This document shows, in pieces, positions 17,024 through 26,461 of a stretch of 64,000 nt of DNA. The notes beneath the pieces were generated by a model. That model worked only from the letters and a program-made list of their open reading frames with translations. It ran no database searches and had not been told where the DNA came from. Both the position numbers and the translations under genes were made by a program. The DNA is from Cupriavidus sp. EM10 (GTDB lineage: Bacteria > Pseudomonadota > Gammaproteobacteria > Burkholderiales > Burkholderiaceae), in assembly GCF_018729255.1 (NCBI RefSeq), contig NZ_CP076060.1, forward strand, positions 868,001 through 932,000, in the 5' to 3' direction. Every line of letters starts with the position of its first letter. Within the stretch, counting starts at the first letter, position 1.

Positions 17024-17859
17024 ATGTCTCAGACCTCCCAAGACCCGCTCGACGGCGTCACCACACGTTGCCACCGCATTCTTCTGACCGGCGCCGCTGG
17101 CAATCTCGGAAAAGTCCTACGTGATCGCCTGAAGCGCTATGCCGATGTGGTGCGCGTTTCCGATATCGCCCGCTTGGGCGACGCCCGCGAGCAGGAAGAG
17201 GTGGTGACGTGCGACCTTGCCGATCCCAAGGCCGTGCACGCGCTGGTGGAAGGCGTCGACGCGATCGTTCATCTGGGCGGCGTCTCGGTGGAGCGGCCGT
17301 TCGAGGAAATCCTGCCCGCCAATATCCAGGGACGTACAACATTTACGAAGCCGCGCGCCGCCACGGCGTGCGCCGCGTCGTGTTTGCCAGCTCGAACCAC
17401 GTCATCGGCTACTACAGGCAGGGCGAAGTGCTCGATGCCGATACGCCGGCCCGGCCCGACGGCTACTACGGTGTCAGCAAGGCGTTTGGGGAGCAGTTGG
17501 GCAGTTTCTACAGCGACCGCTACGGCATCGACACCGTGGCGCTGCGCATCGGCTCGTCGTTTCCGGAGGCCAAGGATCGCCGCATGCTGGTCACCTGGCT
17601 GGGCTACGACGACCTGGAGCAGCTGATCAAGCGCGCCATCTTCGTGCCGAAGGTGGGCTTCCTGATTGTCTATGGCGCTTCGGCCAATCGCGACAGCTGG
17701 TGGGACAACGGCAAGGCCGCGCGGCTGGGCTTCCAGCCGGTGGAGTCGTCCGAGCAGTTCCGCGCCAAGGTGGAATCCGTGCCGCCGCTGCCGGCGGACG
17801 ATCCGGCAGGCTGGTACCAGGGCGGGGCCTTCGTCAAGGCCGGCCCGTTCGGCGACTGA
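17024..17859 (+). pseudogene. udh: uronate dehydrogenase (SDR/epimerase family), broken by a one-base frameshift
   Basis: Uronate dehydrogenase oxidises D-galacturonate or D-glucuronate with NAD to the aldarolactone. The Rossmann motif ILLTGAAGNLGKVLRDRL is near residue 20 and DAIVHLGGVSVERPFEEIL follows. In the second frame come VVFASSNHVIGYYR, the catalytic YYGVSKAFGE (Tyr-x3-Lys) and LRIGSSFPEAKDRRML, characteristic of Udh rather than sugar epimerases. One extra G at GGG 17329-17331 rebuilds NIQGTYNIYEAARRHG and about 278 residues. No clear ribosome binding site precedes ATG 17024; GTG 16982 is an alternative. It heads the operon with lactonase and TRAP genes. Confidence 0.85.
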
Positions 17860-17872
17860 AGGGGCACGCGCG

Positions 17873-18760
17873 ATGTCAGGCACCTTCGAACGCATCGGCG
17901 ACATGCGCTGCGGCGTGGGCGAGAGCCCCGTCTGGCACGCCGGGGAAGCCGCGCTGTACTGGACCGATATCCCGAATCGCACGCTGTGGCGCTTCGACCC
18001 GGCCAGCGGCCGCACCGACCACTGGGCCGTGCCCGAGATGGCCGGGTGCATGGCGATGACCGCCGACGGCGGCTGGCTGCTGGCGATGGAGACCGGCATT
18101 TTTCGAATCGACCGGCTGGTGGCGGGGCAGCCCGCACCGGCGCCGCGCCGCGTGGCCACGGTGGCGCATGCGCGCGACGGCATGCGTTTCAACGACGGCC
18201 GCTGCGACCGGCAGGGCCGCTTCTGGGCCGGCACGATGGTGATGGATATGTCGCTGGCCGCCACCGACGGCAAGCTGTACCGCTTCGACGCCCGCACCGG
18301 CGCGCTGGACATGATCCGCGACGCCATGATCACGCCCAACGGGCTGGCCTTCAGCCCCGATGGCCGCACGATGTATTTGTCCGACTCGCATCCGGCCCGG
18401 CAGGCCGTGTGGGCCTACGACTACGACATCGAAACGGGCACGCCGTCCAGCGGCCGCGTGTTCATCGACATGAATGTCTACCCGGGCCGGCCCGACGGCG
18501 CGGCGGTCGATGCCGACGGCTGCTACTGGATCTGCGGCAACGATGCCGGCCAGGTGCACCGCTTCACGCCCGACGGCCGCCTGGACCGCAGCCTGGCGGT
18601 GCCGTTCGCCAAGCCGGCCATGTGCGCGTTTGGCGGCGGCGGCCTGGACACGCTCTACGTGACCTCGATCCGCACCGACGACACCGATCCGCTGTCCGGC
18701 GCCGTGGTGGCGCTGCATCCCGGGGTGCGCGGCACGCCCGAGCCCGTGCTGCGCGACTGA
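17873..18760 (+). CDS. SMP-30/gluconolactonase family lactonase
   Basis: 295 residues with the six-bladed SMP-30 propeller. Metal-site regions are visible: RCGVGESPVWHAGEAALYWTD (Glu ligand), MRFNDGRCDRQGRFWAGTM (Asn-Asp), ITPNGLAFSPDGRTMY (Asn) and VYPGRPDGAAVDADG (Asp). Because it starts 13 bases after udh, the likely substrate is the aldarolactone made by uronate dehydrogenase, opened to galactarate or glucarate. An alternative is another sugar lactone. A 93-base gap with a promoter separates it from dctP, so the operon may have an internal promoter. Confidence 0.85.
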   Translation: MSGTFERIGDMRCGVGESPVWHAGEAALYWTDIPNRTLWRFDPASGRTDHWAVPEMAGCMAMTADGGWLLAMETGIFRIDRLVAGQPAPAPRRVATVAHARDGMRFNDGRCDRQGRFWAGTMVMDMSLAATDGKLYRFDARTGALDMIRDAMITPNGLAFSPDGRTMYLSDSHPARQAVWAYDYDIETGTPSSGRVFIDMNVYPGRPDGAAVDADGCYWICGNDAGQVHRFTPDGRLDRSLAVPFAKPAMCAFGGGGLDTLYVTSIRTDDTDPLSGAVVALHPGVRGTPEPVLRD

Positions 18761-18807
18761 TCCGCTTCCGAAGACGGCCCGCCGAGCCGGGCGGGCCGGG
18801 CAATGTG

Positions 18808-18836
18808 TTGACTTGAACGACAAATAATTCTGATAA
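18808..18836 (+). promoter_or_regulatory. candidate sigma-70 promoter of dctPQM
   Basis: TTGACT (18808-18813) and TGATAA (18831-18836) separated by 17 bases, ending 17 bases before the dctP ATG; a GGAG site (18841-18844) follows. The short leader means transcription would start very close to the ribosome binding site, so this is tentative. Confidence 0.4.
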
Positions 18837-18853
18837 CGCTGGAGGCAAGACAC

Positions 18854-19846
18854 ATGTTTCAAAAACACTTCGCGCGTACCCGGCTGGGTACCCTGATGGC
18901 CGCACTTGCCACTGCCGTGGCGTTGCCGGTCGGCGCGCACGCCGCGGATTTCCGTTCCGCCGACATCCATCCCGACGACTACCCGACCGTGCAGGCCGTG
19001 CGCTACATGGGCGACCTGCTCAAGCAGCGCTCCAACGGCAAGATGTCGGTCAAGGTCTTCGCGCAAGGCTCCCTGGGCAGCGAGAAGGACGCCATCGAAC
19101 AGACCAAGATCGGCGCGCTATCGATGGTGCGTGTCAACTCGGCCGCGATGAATAACATCTGCGAAGCCACCATCGTGCCGACGATGCCGTTCCTGTTCCG
19201 CTCCACCGACCACATGCGCCACGTGCTGGACGGCCCGATCGGCGAAGACATCCTGAAGTCGTGCGAAAAGAACGGCTTTATCGGCCTGGCCTGGTACGAC
19301 AGCGGATCGCGCTCGATGTACACCACCAAGCGTCCGATCAAGACCCTGGCCGACGCCAAGGGCATGAAGATCCGCGTGCAGCAGTCCGACCTGTGGGTGT
19401 CGCTGCTCGAAGCCATGCACGCCAATGCCACGCCGATGCCGTGGGGCGAGGTCTACACCGCGCTGAAGACCGGCCTGGTGGATGGGGCCGAGAACAACTG
19501 GCCCAGCTACGAAAGCTCGCGCCAGTTCGAGGTGGCCAAGTATTACTCGCTGACCGAGCACTCGATGGCCCCCGAAATGCTGATGTTCTCGAAGGTGGCG
19601 TGGGATCGCCTGTCGAAGGAAGACCAGGCCATGGTGCGCCAGGCCGCCAAGGATTCGGTGCCGTACATGCGCAAGCTGTGGGACGAGCGCGAGCAGAAGT
19701 CGCGCAAGATGGTGGAGGCAGCGGGCGTGCAGGTCATCCAGGTGGACAAGGCATCGTTCCAGGCCGCGATGAAGCCCGTGTACGACCGCTTCATCACCAG
19801 CGCGCAGATGAAGGACCTGGTGCGCCGCACGCAGGAAACGAAGTAA
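18854..19846 (+). CDS. dctP: TRAP transporter periplasmic solute-binding protein DctP
   Basis: 330 residues with a typical signal peptide ([20 protein letters not shown]... cleaved near AHAAD). The mature protein has DctP hallmarks: [20 protein letters not shown], the [24 protein letters not shown] region with the carboxylate-binding Arg of the KxRV motif, and [19 protein letters not shown]. It captures a carboxylate substrate in the periplasm for the DctQM channel. The neighbouring udh and lactonase genes suggest a hexuronate such as glucuronate or galacturonate. A GGAGG box lies seven bases before the ATG. Confidence 0.92.
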   Translation: MFQKHFARTRLGTLMAALATAVALPVGAHAADFRSADIHPDDYPTVQAVRYMGDLLKQRSNGKMSVKVFAQGSLGSEKDAIEQTKIGALSMVRVNSAAMNNICEATIVPTMPFLFRSTDHMRHVLDGPIGEDILKSCEKNGFIGLAWYDSGSRSMYTTKRPIKTLADAKGMKIRVQQSDLWVSLLEAMHANATPMPWGEVYTALKTGLVDGAENNWPSYESSRQFEVAKYYSLTEHSMAPEMLMFSKVAWDRLSKEDQAMVRQAAKDSVPYMRKLWDEREQKSRKMVEAAGVQVIQVDKASFQAAMKPVYDRFITSAQMKDLVRRTQETK

Positions 19847-19877
19847 TCCGCCGACCTCAGGTTGCAGGGAATTCATC

Positions 19878-20449
19878 ATGCTCTCGCCATCCCCCACGCC
19901 GGCCACGCCGGCGGATGGCGCGCGCGGGCCCGCCGCTGACGCGGGCGCCGTGCGCGCAAGTTTCTACACCCGTTTCTGCGCCACGCTGGCCCGGGCCTGC
20001 CTGGGCCTGGGCGTCTTCGGCCTGCTGCTGCTCGTGATCGCCGTGCTGTACCAGGTCTTTGGCCGCTACGTGCTCAACGACACGCCCACCTGGGCCGAAT
20101 CCATCGCCATGCTGCTGGTGCTGTACGTGACGATGCTGGGCACCGCCGTGGGCGTGCGCGATGCCGGCCACATTGGCCTGGAGTCGCTGCTGATCCTGCT
20201 GCCCGATTATCTGCGCACCAAGCTGGAGATCTTGATCCACGTGCTGGTGGGCGTTTTTGGCGCCGTCATGGCCTACAACTGCGCGTTCCTGGCGCACTCG
20301 GTGGCCGACTACAAGCTGCCGACGCTGGGCATTTCCGAAGGCTGGCGCTACCTGCCGCCGGTCATCGCCGGCGCGCTGATCGTGCTGTTTCGATCGAACA
20401 CGTCATTGCAGTGCTGAAAGGCACGGAGGTGGAACCGGCATGGCACTGA
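19878..20449 (+). CDS. dctQ: TRAP transporter small permease DctQ (C-terminus frameshifted)
   Basis: Four membrane segments are visible, with LLLVIAVLYQVFGRYVLNDTPTWAESIA typical of DctQ and TAVGVRDAGHIGLESLL following. As written the frame ends at 20417 with LFRSNTSLQC. Adding one T to TTT 20388-20390 gives LFSIEHVIAVLKGTEVEP and a stop at 20449 that overlaps the dctM start (20440), the usual arrangement. So the last 20 or so residues are probably misread rather than lost. It is the small subunit that couples DctP to the DctM channel. The start is ATG 19878; ribosome binding is weak, possibly by coupling to dctP. Confidence 0.85.
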
Positions 20450-21723
20450 TCATTCTTACCGTCTGCTTCTTCGGCTTCCTGGTTCTCGGGGTGCCTGTGG
20501 CGTTTGCCATCGGCCTGTCGGCCGTGGCCACCATCCTGTACGAGGGCCTGCCGCTGGCCGTGGTGTTCCAACAGATGACGTCGGGCATGAACGCGTTCTC
20601 GTTCCTGGCCATCCCGTTCTTCATCTTCGCGGGCGAGCTGATGCTGTACGGCGGCATTGCCGACCGCATCGTCAACTTCGCCAAGTCGATGGCCGGCCAT
20701 GTGCGGGGCGGGCTGGGCATGTCGAACGTGGTGGCGTGCACGCTGTTCGGCGGCGTGTCGGGATCGCCGGTGGCCGATGTGTCGGCCATGGGCGCGGTGA
20801 TGATTCCGATGATGAAGCGCGAGGGCTACCACGCCGACTACGCGGTCAACGTGACCACGCACGCGGCACTGGTGGGCGCGCTGATGCCGACCAGCCACAA
20901 CATGATCATCTACACGCTGGCCGCCGGCGGCAAGGTGTCGATCGCCGCGCTGATCCTGGCCGGCGTGCTGCCGGCGCTGATCCTGACGATCTGCAACCTG
21001 GCCGCCGCCTACTTCGTGGCGCGCAGCCGTGGTTATCCGTCCGGCAAGTTCCCGGGCTGGGAGATCGTGGGCCATTCGCTGGCCGCCGCGCTGCCGGGGC
21101 TGTTCGTGGTAGTGCTGATCCTGGCCGGCATCCTGTCGGGCGTGTTCACCGCCACGGAATCGGCCGCGGTTGCCGTGCTGTACGCGCTGACGCTGACCGT
21201 GTTCCTGTATCGGTCGCTGACGAAGGAACAGTTCATCAAGGCCGCCGCCAAGGCGGTGAAGACCACCGGTGTGGTGCTGCTGCTGATCGGCATTTCAGCC
21301 ACGTTCGGCTACATGATCAGCCTCTACGGCGTGGCCGAGCTGACGGGGCAGTTCCTGAGCTCGGTGTCGACCAGCCCGTGGGTGATCTTCCTGATGGTGA
21401 ACGTGATGCTGTTTGTCCTGGGCACGTTCCTGGACATGGCAGCCACCATCCTGATCTGCACGCCGATCTTCCTGCCGATCTGCATGCACTACGGCATGAG
21501 CCCGGTGCAGTTCGGCATGCTGATGCTGATCAACTGCGCGCTGGGGCTGAACACCCCGCCCGTCGGCACCACGCAGTTCGTGGGTTGCGCCATCGGCGGC
21601 GTATCGGTGGGGCAGGTCATGCGCACAATCTGGCCGTTTTACGGTGCGCTGGTGGCGGCGCTGCTGCTGGTGACGTACGTGCCGGCGTTTTCGCTGTGGC
21701 TGCCGGATGTGTTGCTGAAGTGA
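20440..21723 (+). CDS. dctM: TRAP transporter large permease DctM
   Basis: 427 residues, about twelve membrane segments, the sodium-coupled channel subunit. Family hallmarks are GVPVAFAIGLSAV near the start, FFIFAGELMLYGGIADRIV, GGVSGSPVADVSAMGAVMIP and the C-terminal NCALGLNTPPVGTTQFVG. The ATG overlaps the reconstructed end of dctQ by ten bases and has GGAGGTGG upstream. It completes the dctPQM transporter of the hexuronate cluster. A strong hairpin at 21762 follows and may end the operon. Confidence 0.93.
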   Translation: MALIILTVCFFGFLVLGVPVAFAIGLSAVATILYEGLPLAVVFQQMTSGMNAFSFLAIPFFIFAGELMLYGGIADRIVNFAKSMAGHVRGGLGMSNVVACTLFGGVSGSPVADVSAMGAVMIPMMKREGYHADYAVNVTTHAALVGALMPTSHNMIIYTLAAGGKVSIAALILAGVLPALILTICNLAAAYFVARSRGYPSGKFPGWEIVGHSLAAALPGLFVVVLILAGILSGVFTATESAAVAVLYALTLTVFLYRSLTKEQFIKAAAKAVKTTGVVLLLIGISATFGYMISLYGVAELTGQFLSSVSTSPWVIFLMVNVMLFVLGTFLDMAATILICTPIFLPICMHYGMSPVQFGMLMLINCALGLNTPPVGTTQFVGCAIGGVSVGQVMRTIWPFYGALVAALLLVTYVPAFSLWLPDVLLK

Positions 21724-21761
21724 GTGGTGGAAGTAAGCGGTAGCAATGCTGCCGGTTTTCT

Positions 21762-21788
21762 CCCCTCTCCCGCGCGGCGGGAGAGGGG
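21762..21788. repeat. REP-like perfect hairpin, copy 1
   Basis: CCCCTCTCCCGC (21762-21773) and its exact complement GCGGGAGAGGGG (21777-21788) with a three-base loop, preceded by CGGTTTT. The block CGGTTTTCTCCCCTCTCCC recurs at 40602-40620 after puuD. Both follow operons. No T tract follows, so it is more like a dispersed intergenic palindrome than a classical terminator. Confidence 0.6.
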
Positions 21789-22058
21789 CGGGGGAGAGGG
21801 CCAGCGGTTCAAATTGCGATCTGTCGGCAAGCAGCGCCGCCGGGCTCTCCCCCAACCCCCTGTATATCGCAGAAACCTGATTTCTCAGTTTTCTTGACCT
21901 CCGTTACCGACCGCCGCTTTCGCGGTTCTCAGTCGGCAGAAAACCGCGTAACGTGCGCCGCACAGCAACGTGGCCGTCGCGTCGGATGCGCGGCCTTGCT
22001 TGCCTATTCGGGGCACGCTGGCAACGGAGCGAGGAACAATGGCTGGTGTCGTGGATGG
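21789..22058. other. gap before the accessory island, no gene recognised
   Basis: Short open frames exist on both strands but none has a ribosome binding site or recognisable motif. A local inverted repeat (CGCGGTT ... AACCGCG, near 21922-21950) is seen. The DNA may be remains of whatever brought in the VgrG-like fragment and effector. Confidence 0.4.
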
Positions 22059-22199
22059 ATGGAAATCAGCTGTTCCGGGGATTTCCGGGTCAAGGCTGCG
22101 TCGTTTGTTTTCGAGGGGCCCAATATCGTAGCCACCCCGTTGCCCATTCTTCCAACGTCCGACCTCGAGATCGTCGATCACTATCCCCTCTCGCGCTAA
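22059..22199 (+). pseudogene. C-terminal remnant resembling VgrG (DUF2345 end)
   Basis: The frame ending at 22199 reads MEISCSGDFRVKAASFVFEG then PNIVATPLPILP and a 15-residue tail. The pattern 'IEI..GDF.VKAAS..F.GP....LP.LP' is typical of the last strands of the DUF2345 region in type VI secretion VgrG proteins. Nothing upstream in this frame resembles VgrG, so only the extreme C-terminus is left, unless more frameshifts hide it. It ends four bases before the start of the hydrolase gene, as expected for a vgrG-linked effector. Short match, so moderate confidence. Confidence 0.45.
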
Positions 22200-22202
22200 G
22201 CC

Positions 22203-24600
22203 ATGATCATCAGCCCTCCCTTCCTTCCAAGTGCTGGCCGGAGTGCCATCACGCCATCTGAAGTCGATCCGATGATGGCGGCGGTTAACAAATTGGCACT
22301 TGCGCACGGAATCTATCCCGTGGCGTTCGATCGTCGCTGGCATTGCGGTGTTCACCTTGCCAGGACCAAGGACAGCGTTGTTCACGCGATAGCCGATGGT
22401 GAGGTCGTGGCATATCGGGTATGCCAGCATGCCTACGTCGGCGGAGGCGGCCGTCCGGACAGCAACGCGGGCTTCGTCCTCCTCAGGCACACCACGGAGA
22501 CCGGTGAAGGACGCACGCTGACCTTCTATTCCCTGTACATGCACCTGCTCGAGTTGGCAGGCTACCAATCGATCGGCGCCGATGTGAAGCGCCTGCCCGA
22601 GTTCCTCCGAATGCCTCAAGCCGGAGCAGACCCTTCGCAAGTTCCCTCAGCCCAGCAGGGGGCACCCGGCCAGAAAGTGCTTCGCAAGCAAGTGCTTGGC
22701 TGGGTAGGTCAATGTCACGGCCAAAAGCACCTGCACTTCGAGATATTCATGACGAAGAAGGACTTCGACGCCTACTTCGGACAGACACAATTAGGCAAGA
22801 AGCCGGTGACGACACCTACCGGAGCCGATTATTGGGGTCATAGCTACTATGTGATTCCCCCTCGCACCACGTTTGTTGCCTTGCCCCCTGGCGCATTGCG
22901 AGCCAAGGATGGAAAGCACAAGATCTCCGGCATTGATTTTGACGAGTTACGTGCGGGTGCGAACGCGGATACGCTATATGCGGAAGCGTGGTTTCACAAA
23001 GGAAACAAATACACCCGCGTTTGGCGCGATGCCGGCGAGGGCAGACGAGAGGAACTTACCGAGCAACCCATCGTCGAGTCCGGCTATGAGTATGACCTGT
23101 ACAAGCGCGCAAGTCGCCTGTATCCGGCGTGCCCAAGCGATGGCTATGAACTGTTGCGGTTCGGTCGCATCCTCTCCACACCTGCCACACTGTCTGCAGC
23201 GCCCAGCGGCGCGCCGCCCCCGGCCAACCCATGTTCAACGTGGATGCGGATCGCATTTGCCCCAGGGCAGCAGGGCTACGTGGATGTCAACCATCCGTCT
23301 GTTCTGAAACTCTCAGACGCGGATTTCCCATTCTTCAAGGGTGGCAAAAGATCAGCGAAGGCAGTGGACCGTTCGGTAACGACGGGCTGTGTGACATCGA
23401 CGCTCTGAAGAAGATTCTGAAAGACGCAACGGCACGGCAAAGCCCGCAGGAAGCGGAGCTCACGGCGGCGTATGAAAAGGCGGATGTCCTCGCGCGCTAC
23501 ATCGGGTCGAATAACAGCATTCGCGAGCAGTTGCGAGGCTTCGTGTGCGAGGCGCCGAGCCAGTGGGACACTTCAACGAACGAAGCGCGCTACGGGGGCC
23601 TGAAAAATCCCGGCGAGTTTTATCACGGTAAAGAAGCCGGTTATGCGAAGTTCATTAATTTCCTGAAGTCGTTACAGTTTTGGGACAGTACCGGGTTGCC
23701 CACTGGGGAGGCGCTCTGGTTCTTTCATCCCCTGGCGTTCATCGAACATTTCCGCAAGTGCGGCTGGTTGAGCGAAAGCGAATTCAAACAAATCTATTCT
23801 GACGATCGCTATGCTAGAAGCCGGCAACCGTCGCCGGCAGAATTGCGGGCTAAATATCTTAAGCCCATTAATCTCGCGGTGCGTAAATTTGGGTTAACGT
23901 CCTCAACGAGGCTCGCTCATTTTCTAGGGCAAGGGGCCGTGGAGAGCGCATGGCTCGCATCAATGCAAGAAACAAGCATGCTTGGTCGCGTTGACGCGAC
24001 AGGCTTTCACGGGGCCGCGAAGAACCCGGCGTCAATACTGCAAGAGTCAACGCTTGGTCATTGGTATGGGCAGATTCCATCCGAAGATGATGCGTGGTTT
24101 AGATCCGTAAAATTTAATAGTCATGGTGTCCGAATAGCAGGATCTTACGACTGGAAGAACGGCAATTGCGACCGTGAAGATTCTCAAAATTTCGAGGGCG
24201 TGGTTTCAAGCAATTAACCGGTCGAAGTAATTATGCCGATTATTGGGTGTTTCGAGGTTGGCTCGATCCATCATCATTTTCTCAATCTTGGTGGTCTGAC
24301 CGGGCATATGCTGCGCACAACCGAAGCGGAATGAGGAAGAATCCAGCCGAAATATCGGACCCGCATCGGATAGCGCTTCCTGAAAATTGCGTTGACAGCG
24401 GCGGCTTTTACTTGCGCTGCAAGCGCCCTAGGGTGGCTCGAGAAATCGACAACGATCTATCGCAGGCGGCTGCAACAAACGAAGAAAAGAAGAGCGAGCG
24501 CGAGATCTCCCGGGCGGTGACAAACGCAATAAATGGAGGTTATATTGGGGATGAGCAGAGACTGGAATCTACTAGAGTGGCGAAAAACATTCTTTCGTAG
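22203..24600 (+). pseudogene. M23 peptidase-like + GH19-like cell-wall hydrolase, two one-base frameshifts; candidate T6SS effector
   Basis: Reconstructed length is about 800 residues. Residues 40-200 resemble an M23 endopeptidase: WHCGVHLARTKDSVVHAIAD and, later, GQCHGQKHLHFEIF (the HxH metal motif); the usual HxxxD reads HCGVH, with His for Asp. The C-terminal third resembles GH19/lysozyme-like glycosidases: RLAHFLGQGAVESAWL (candidate catalytic Glu), FKQLTGRSNYADYWV and SGGFYLRC. Breaks are at GGG 23339-23341 and GGG 24196-24198; one G at each restores FFKGWQKISEGSG and NFEGRGFKQLTG. No signal peptide is present, which fits delivery by a secretion machine into a target periplasm. GC falls towards the 3' end. 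Confidence 0.7.
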
Positions 24601-25242
24601 TTGGCGAAAGTTTTTTTCTGGTGTTTTGTTTTCTTGTTTATCGTGACGGCTACTCAGGTTATTGCGGAGGACGCGTACGAAGTAAATGGGGTGGTCATCA
24701 AGGTAATTGGCGAAAAATCAACACGCGTCTGTGTGCTGGATACTGATCCTGCCTATGCTGTCGAAAGCTATGATAAGTCAGCGATAATGATTTCAGAAAG
24801 GGAGTATATTGAGAAAAACAAACTGGACGCATGTGCACATGGTCAATTGGTGCATGTATCGTCGATTCCGGAAGGGGTTGGCATCTTGTCTGACATAAAT
24901 GTTTCGAAAAATATCTATGTTGCGCTTGATTTTGTTTCCGTGCAGCCAATGATGTATCTCGCGACTGTTGCTCGCATTGGTACCAACAAGAATTTGGTTT
25001 CAATGAAGGGGGCGTATGTTCCGGGCAAGAAGGCGAGACGTTCAGCCGAAAATGCTTTTGTTAGCGATGGGGGGGCAGGATCATCAATCATTTCGCCGGA
25101 TGGAAGGTATGTTGCGCCCAATGGGCAAATCAGGTGCGGGCAGGGCGCTTATCCAGGAGTCTGGGATGTTGTTGAGAACAAGAAGGTCATCGTAGACGAT
25201 GAATCATGTTCCACTCTGTTCTTGCTGAAGAAGGTTGGTTGA
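24601..25242 (+). CDS. exported protein of low GC, candidate periplasmic immunity protein
   Basis: Up to 213 residues. The N-terminus is a signal peptide (FFWCFVFLFIVTATQVIA, cleavage near EDAYE), then a mostly beta protein with four or more Cys (VCVLDTDPAYAVESY, KLDACAHGQLVHVSS, GQIRCGQGAYPGVWD, ESCSTLFLL). No family is recognised. The in-frame TTG 24601 directly after the hydrolase stop has no ribosome binding site. Adding one T to the seven-T run 24611-24617 would make ATG 24551 the start (MSRDWNLLEWRKTFFRSWRK... before the same signal core), overlapping the hydrolase end. Export plus position behind a peptidoglycan hydrolase suggests immunity. Codon use is markedly AT-rich, indicating transfer. 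Confidence 0.6.
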   Translation: MAKVFFWCFVFLFIVTATQVIAEDAYEVNGVVIKVIGEKSTRVCVLDTDPAYAVESYDKSAIMISEREYIEKNKLDACAHGQLVHVSSIPEGVGILSDINVSKNIYVALDFVSVQPMMYLATVARIGTNKNLVSMKGAYVPGKKARRSAENAFVSDGGAGSSIISPDGRYVAPNGQIRCGQGAYPGVWDVVENKKVIVDDESCSTLFLLKKVG

Positions 25243-25303
25243 GATGCGCCCGCCGCAGGAAGGAAAGGAGCCGATTCTGAAGTCGTAGATCTCCGAAAAG
25301 AAA

Positions 25304-25325
25304 ACAGGGCGCCGAAGCGCCCTGT
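25304..25325 (-). terminator. terminator hairpin after fbp
   Basis: Perfect stem ACAGGGCGC (25304-25312) / GCGCCCTGT (25317-25325), loop CGAA, with AAAAGAAAA to its left giving a U-rich tract on the minus strand, 31 bases after the fbp stop. Confidence 0.85.
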
Positions 25326-25356
25326 CTGCATGGACGTCTCGCAGCGAAGCCGCGGA

Positions 25357-26373
25357 TCAGGCCTTGCTGGCCGCTTCCTGGTGGTAGCGCGTGACGCGAT
25401 CCACCTCGTTCTTCGAGCCCAGGATCACCGACACGCGCTGGTGCAGCTTGGTCGGCTGCACGTCCAGGATGCGCTCGTGGCCGTTGGTGGCCGCGCCGCC
25501 GGCCTGTTCGACCAGGAACGCCATCGGGTTGGCTTCATACATCAGGCGCAGCTTGCCCGGCTTCTCGGGCTCGCGCTTGTCCCACGGATACATGAAGACG
25601 CCGCCGCGCGTGAGGATGCGGTGCACATCGGCCACCATCGACGCAATCCAGCGCATGTTGAAGTTCTTGCCGCGCGGGCCTTCCTCGCCGGCCAGGCATT
25701 CGTCGATGTACTGGCGCACCGGGGGCGCCCAATGGCGCATGTTCGACATGTTGATCGCGAATTCCTTGGTGTCTTCCGGGATCTTCACGTCCGATTGCGT
25801 CAGCACGAAGCTGCCTGCCTCGCGGTCCAGCGTGAACATGTGCACGCCGTTGCCAACCGTCAGCACCAGCGTGGTCTGCGGGCCGTACACCGCGTAGCCG
25901 GCTGCCACCTGGTGCGTGCCCGGCTGCATGAAATCGGCCTCGGTCACGGTCTCGCCCGGCTTGTGCATGTGCAGCACCGAGAAGATCGTGCCGATCGACA
26001 CATTGACGTCGATGTTCGACGAGCCGTCCAGCGGATCGAACAGCAGCAGGTATTCGCCCTTCGGGTAGCGGTTCGGGATCTCGTAGAACGAGTCCATTTC
26101 CTCCGACGCCATGGCTGCCAGGTGACCGCCCCATTCGTTGGCGTCCAGCAGCACTTCATTGGCGATCACGTCGAGCTTCTGCTGCGTTTCGCCCTGGACG
26201 TTGCCGGTGCCGGCCGAGCCCAGCACGCCCGCGAGGGCGCCCTTGCTGACGGCGTTGGAAATGGCCTTGCAGGCGCGCGCAACCACCTCGATCAGCAGGC
26301 GGAGTTCCGGCTGGATCGTGTTGTGCTTGCGCTGCTCCTCGACCAGATAGCGGGTGAGGCTGATGCGTGTCAT
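25357..26373 (-). CDS. fbp: fructose-1,6-bisphosphatase class I
   Basis: 338 residues, normal for class I FBPase, the gluconeogenic enzyme that hydrolyses fructose 1,6-bisphosphate to fructose 6-phosphate. The metal/phosphate signature [19 protein letters not shown] is intact, as are [16 protein letters not shown] and ASEEMDS near the N-terminal metal site and the [11 protein letters not shown] loop. ATG 26373 has AAGGAG eight bases upstream. It is followed by its own terminator and preceded by pepN 88 bases upstream on the same strand. Confidence 0.96.
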   Translation of the reverse strand: MTRISLTRYLVEEQRKHNTIQPELRLLIEVVARACKAISNAVSKGALAGVLGSAGTGNVQGETQQKLDVIANEVLLDANEWGGHLAAMASEEMDSFYEIPNRYPKGEYLLLFDPLDGSSNIDVNVSIGTIFSVLHMHKPGETVTEADFMQPGTHQVAAGYAVYGPQTTLVLTVGNGVHMFTLDREAGSFVLTQSDVKIPEDTKEFAINMSNMRHWAPPVRQYIDECLAGEEGPRGKNFNMRWIASMVADVHRILTRGGVFMYPWDKREPEKPGKLRLMYEANPMAFLVEQAGGAATNGHERILDVQPTKLHQRVSVILGSKNEVDRVTRYHQEAASKA

Positions 26374-26461
26374 CGTGGGTTCTCCTTGGATGGCCGCCAT
26401 TCTACAGGGCCGGCGCTACGGACAGGCCGTTTTCGGCCCACCGTGCGCCTTGGGCGACACA

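Noticed and set aside
21885..22640. Minus-strand open frame over the start of the M23 gene
   Set aside because: It runs opposite the HxH-containing M23 sequence, has no ribosome binding site and no motif; treated as a shadow.
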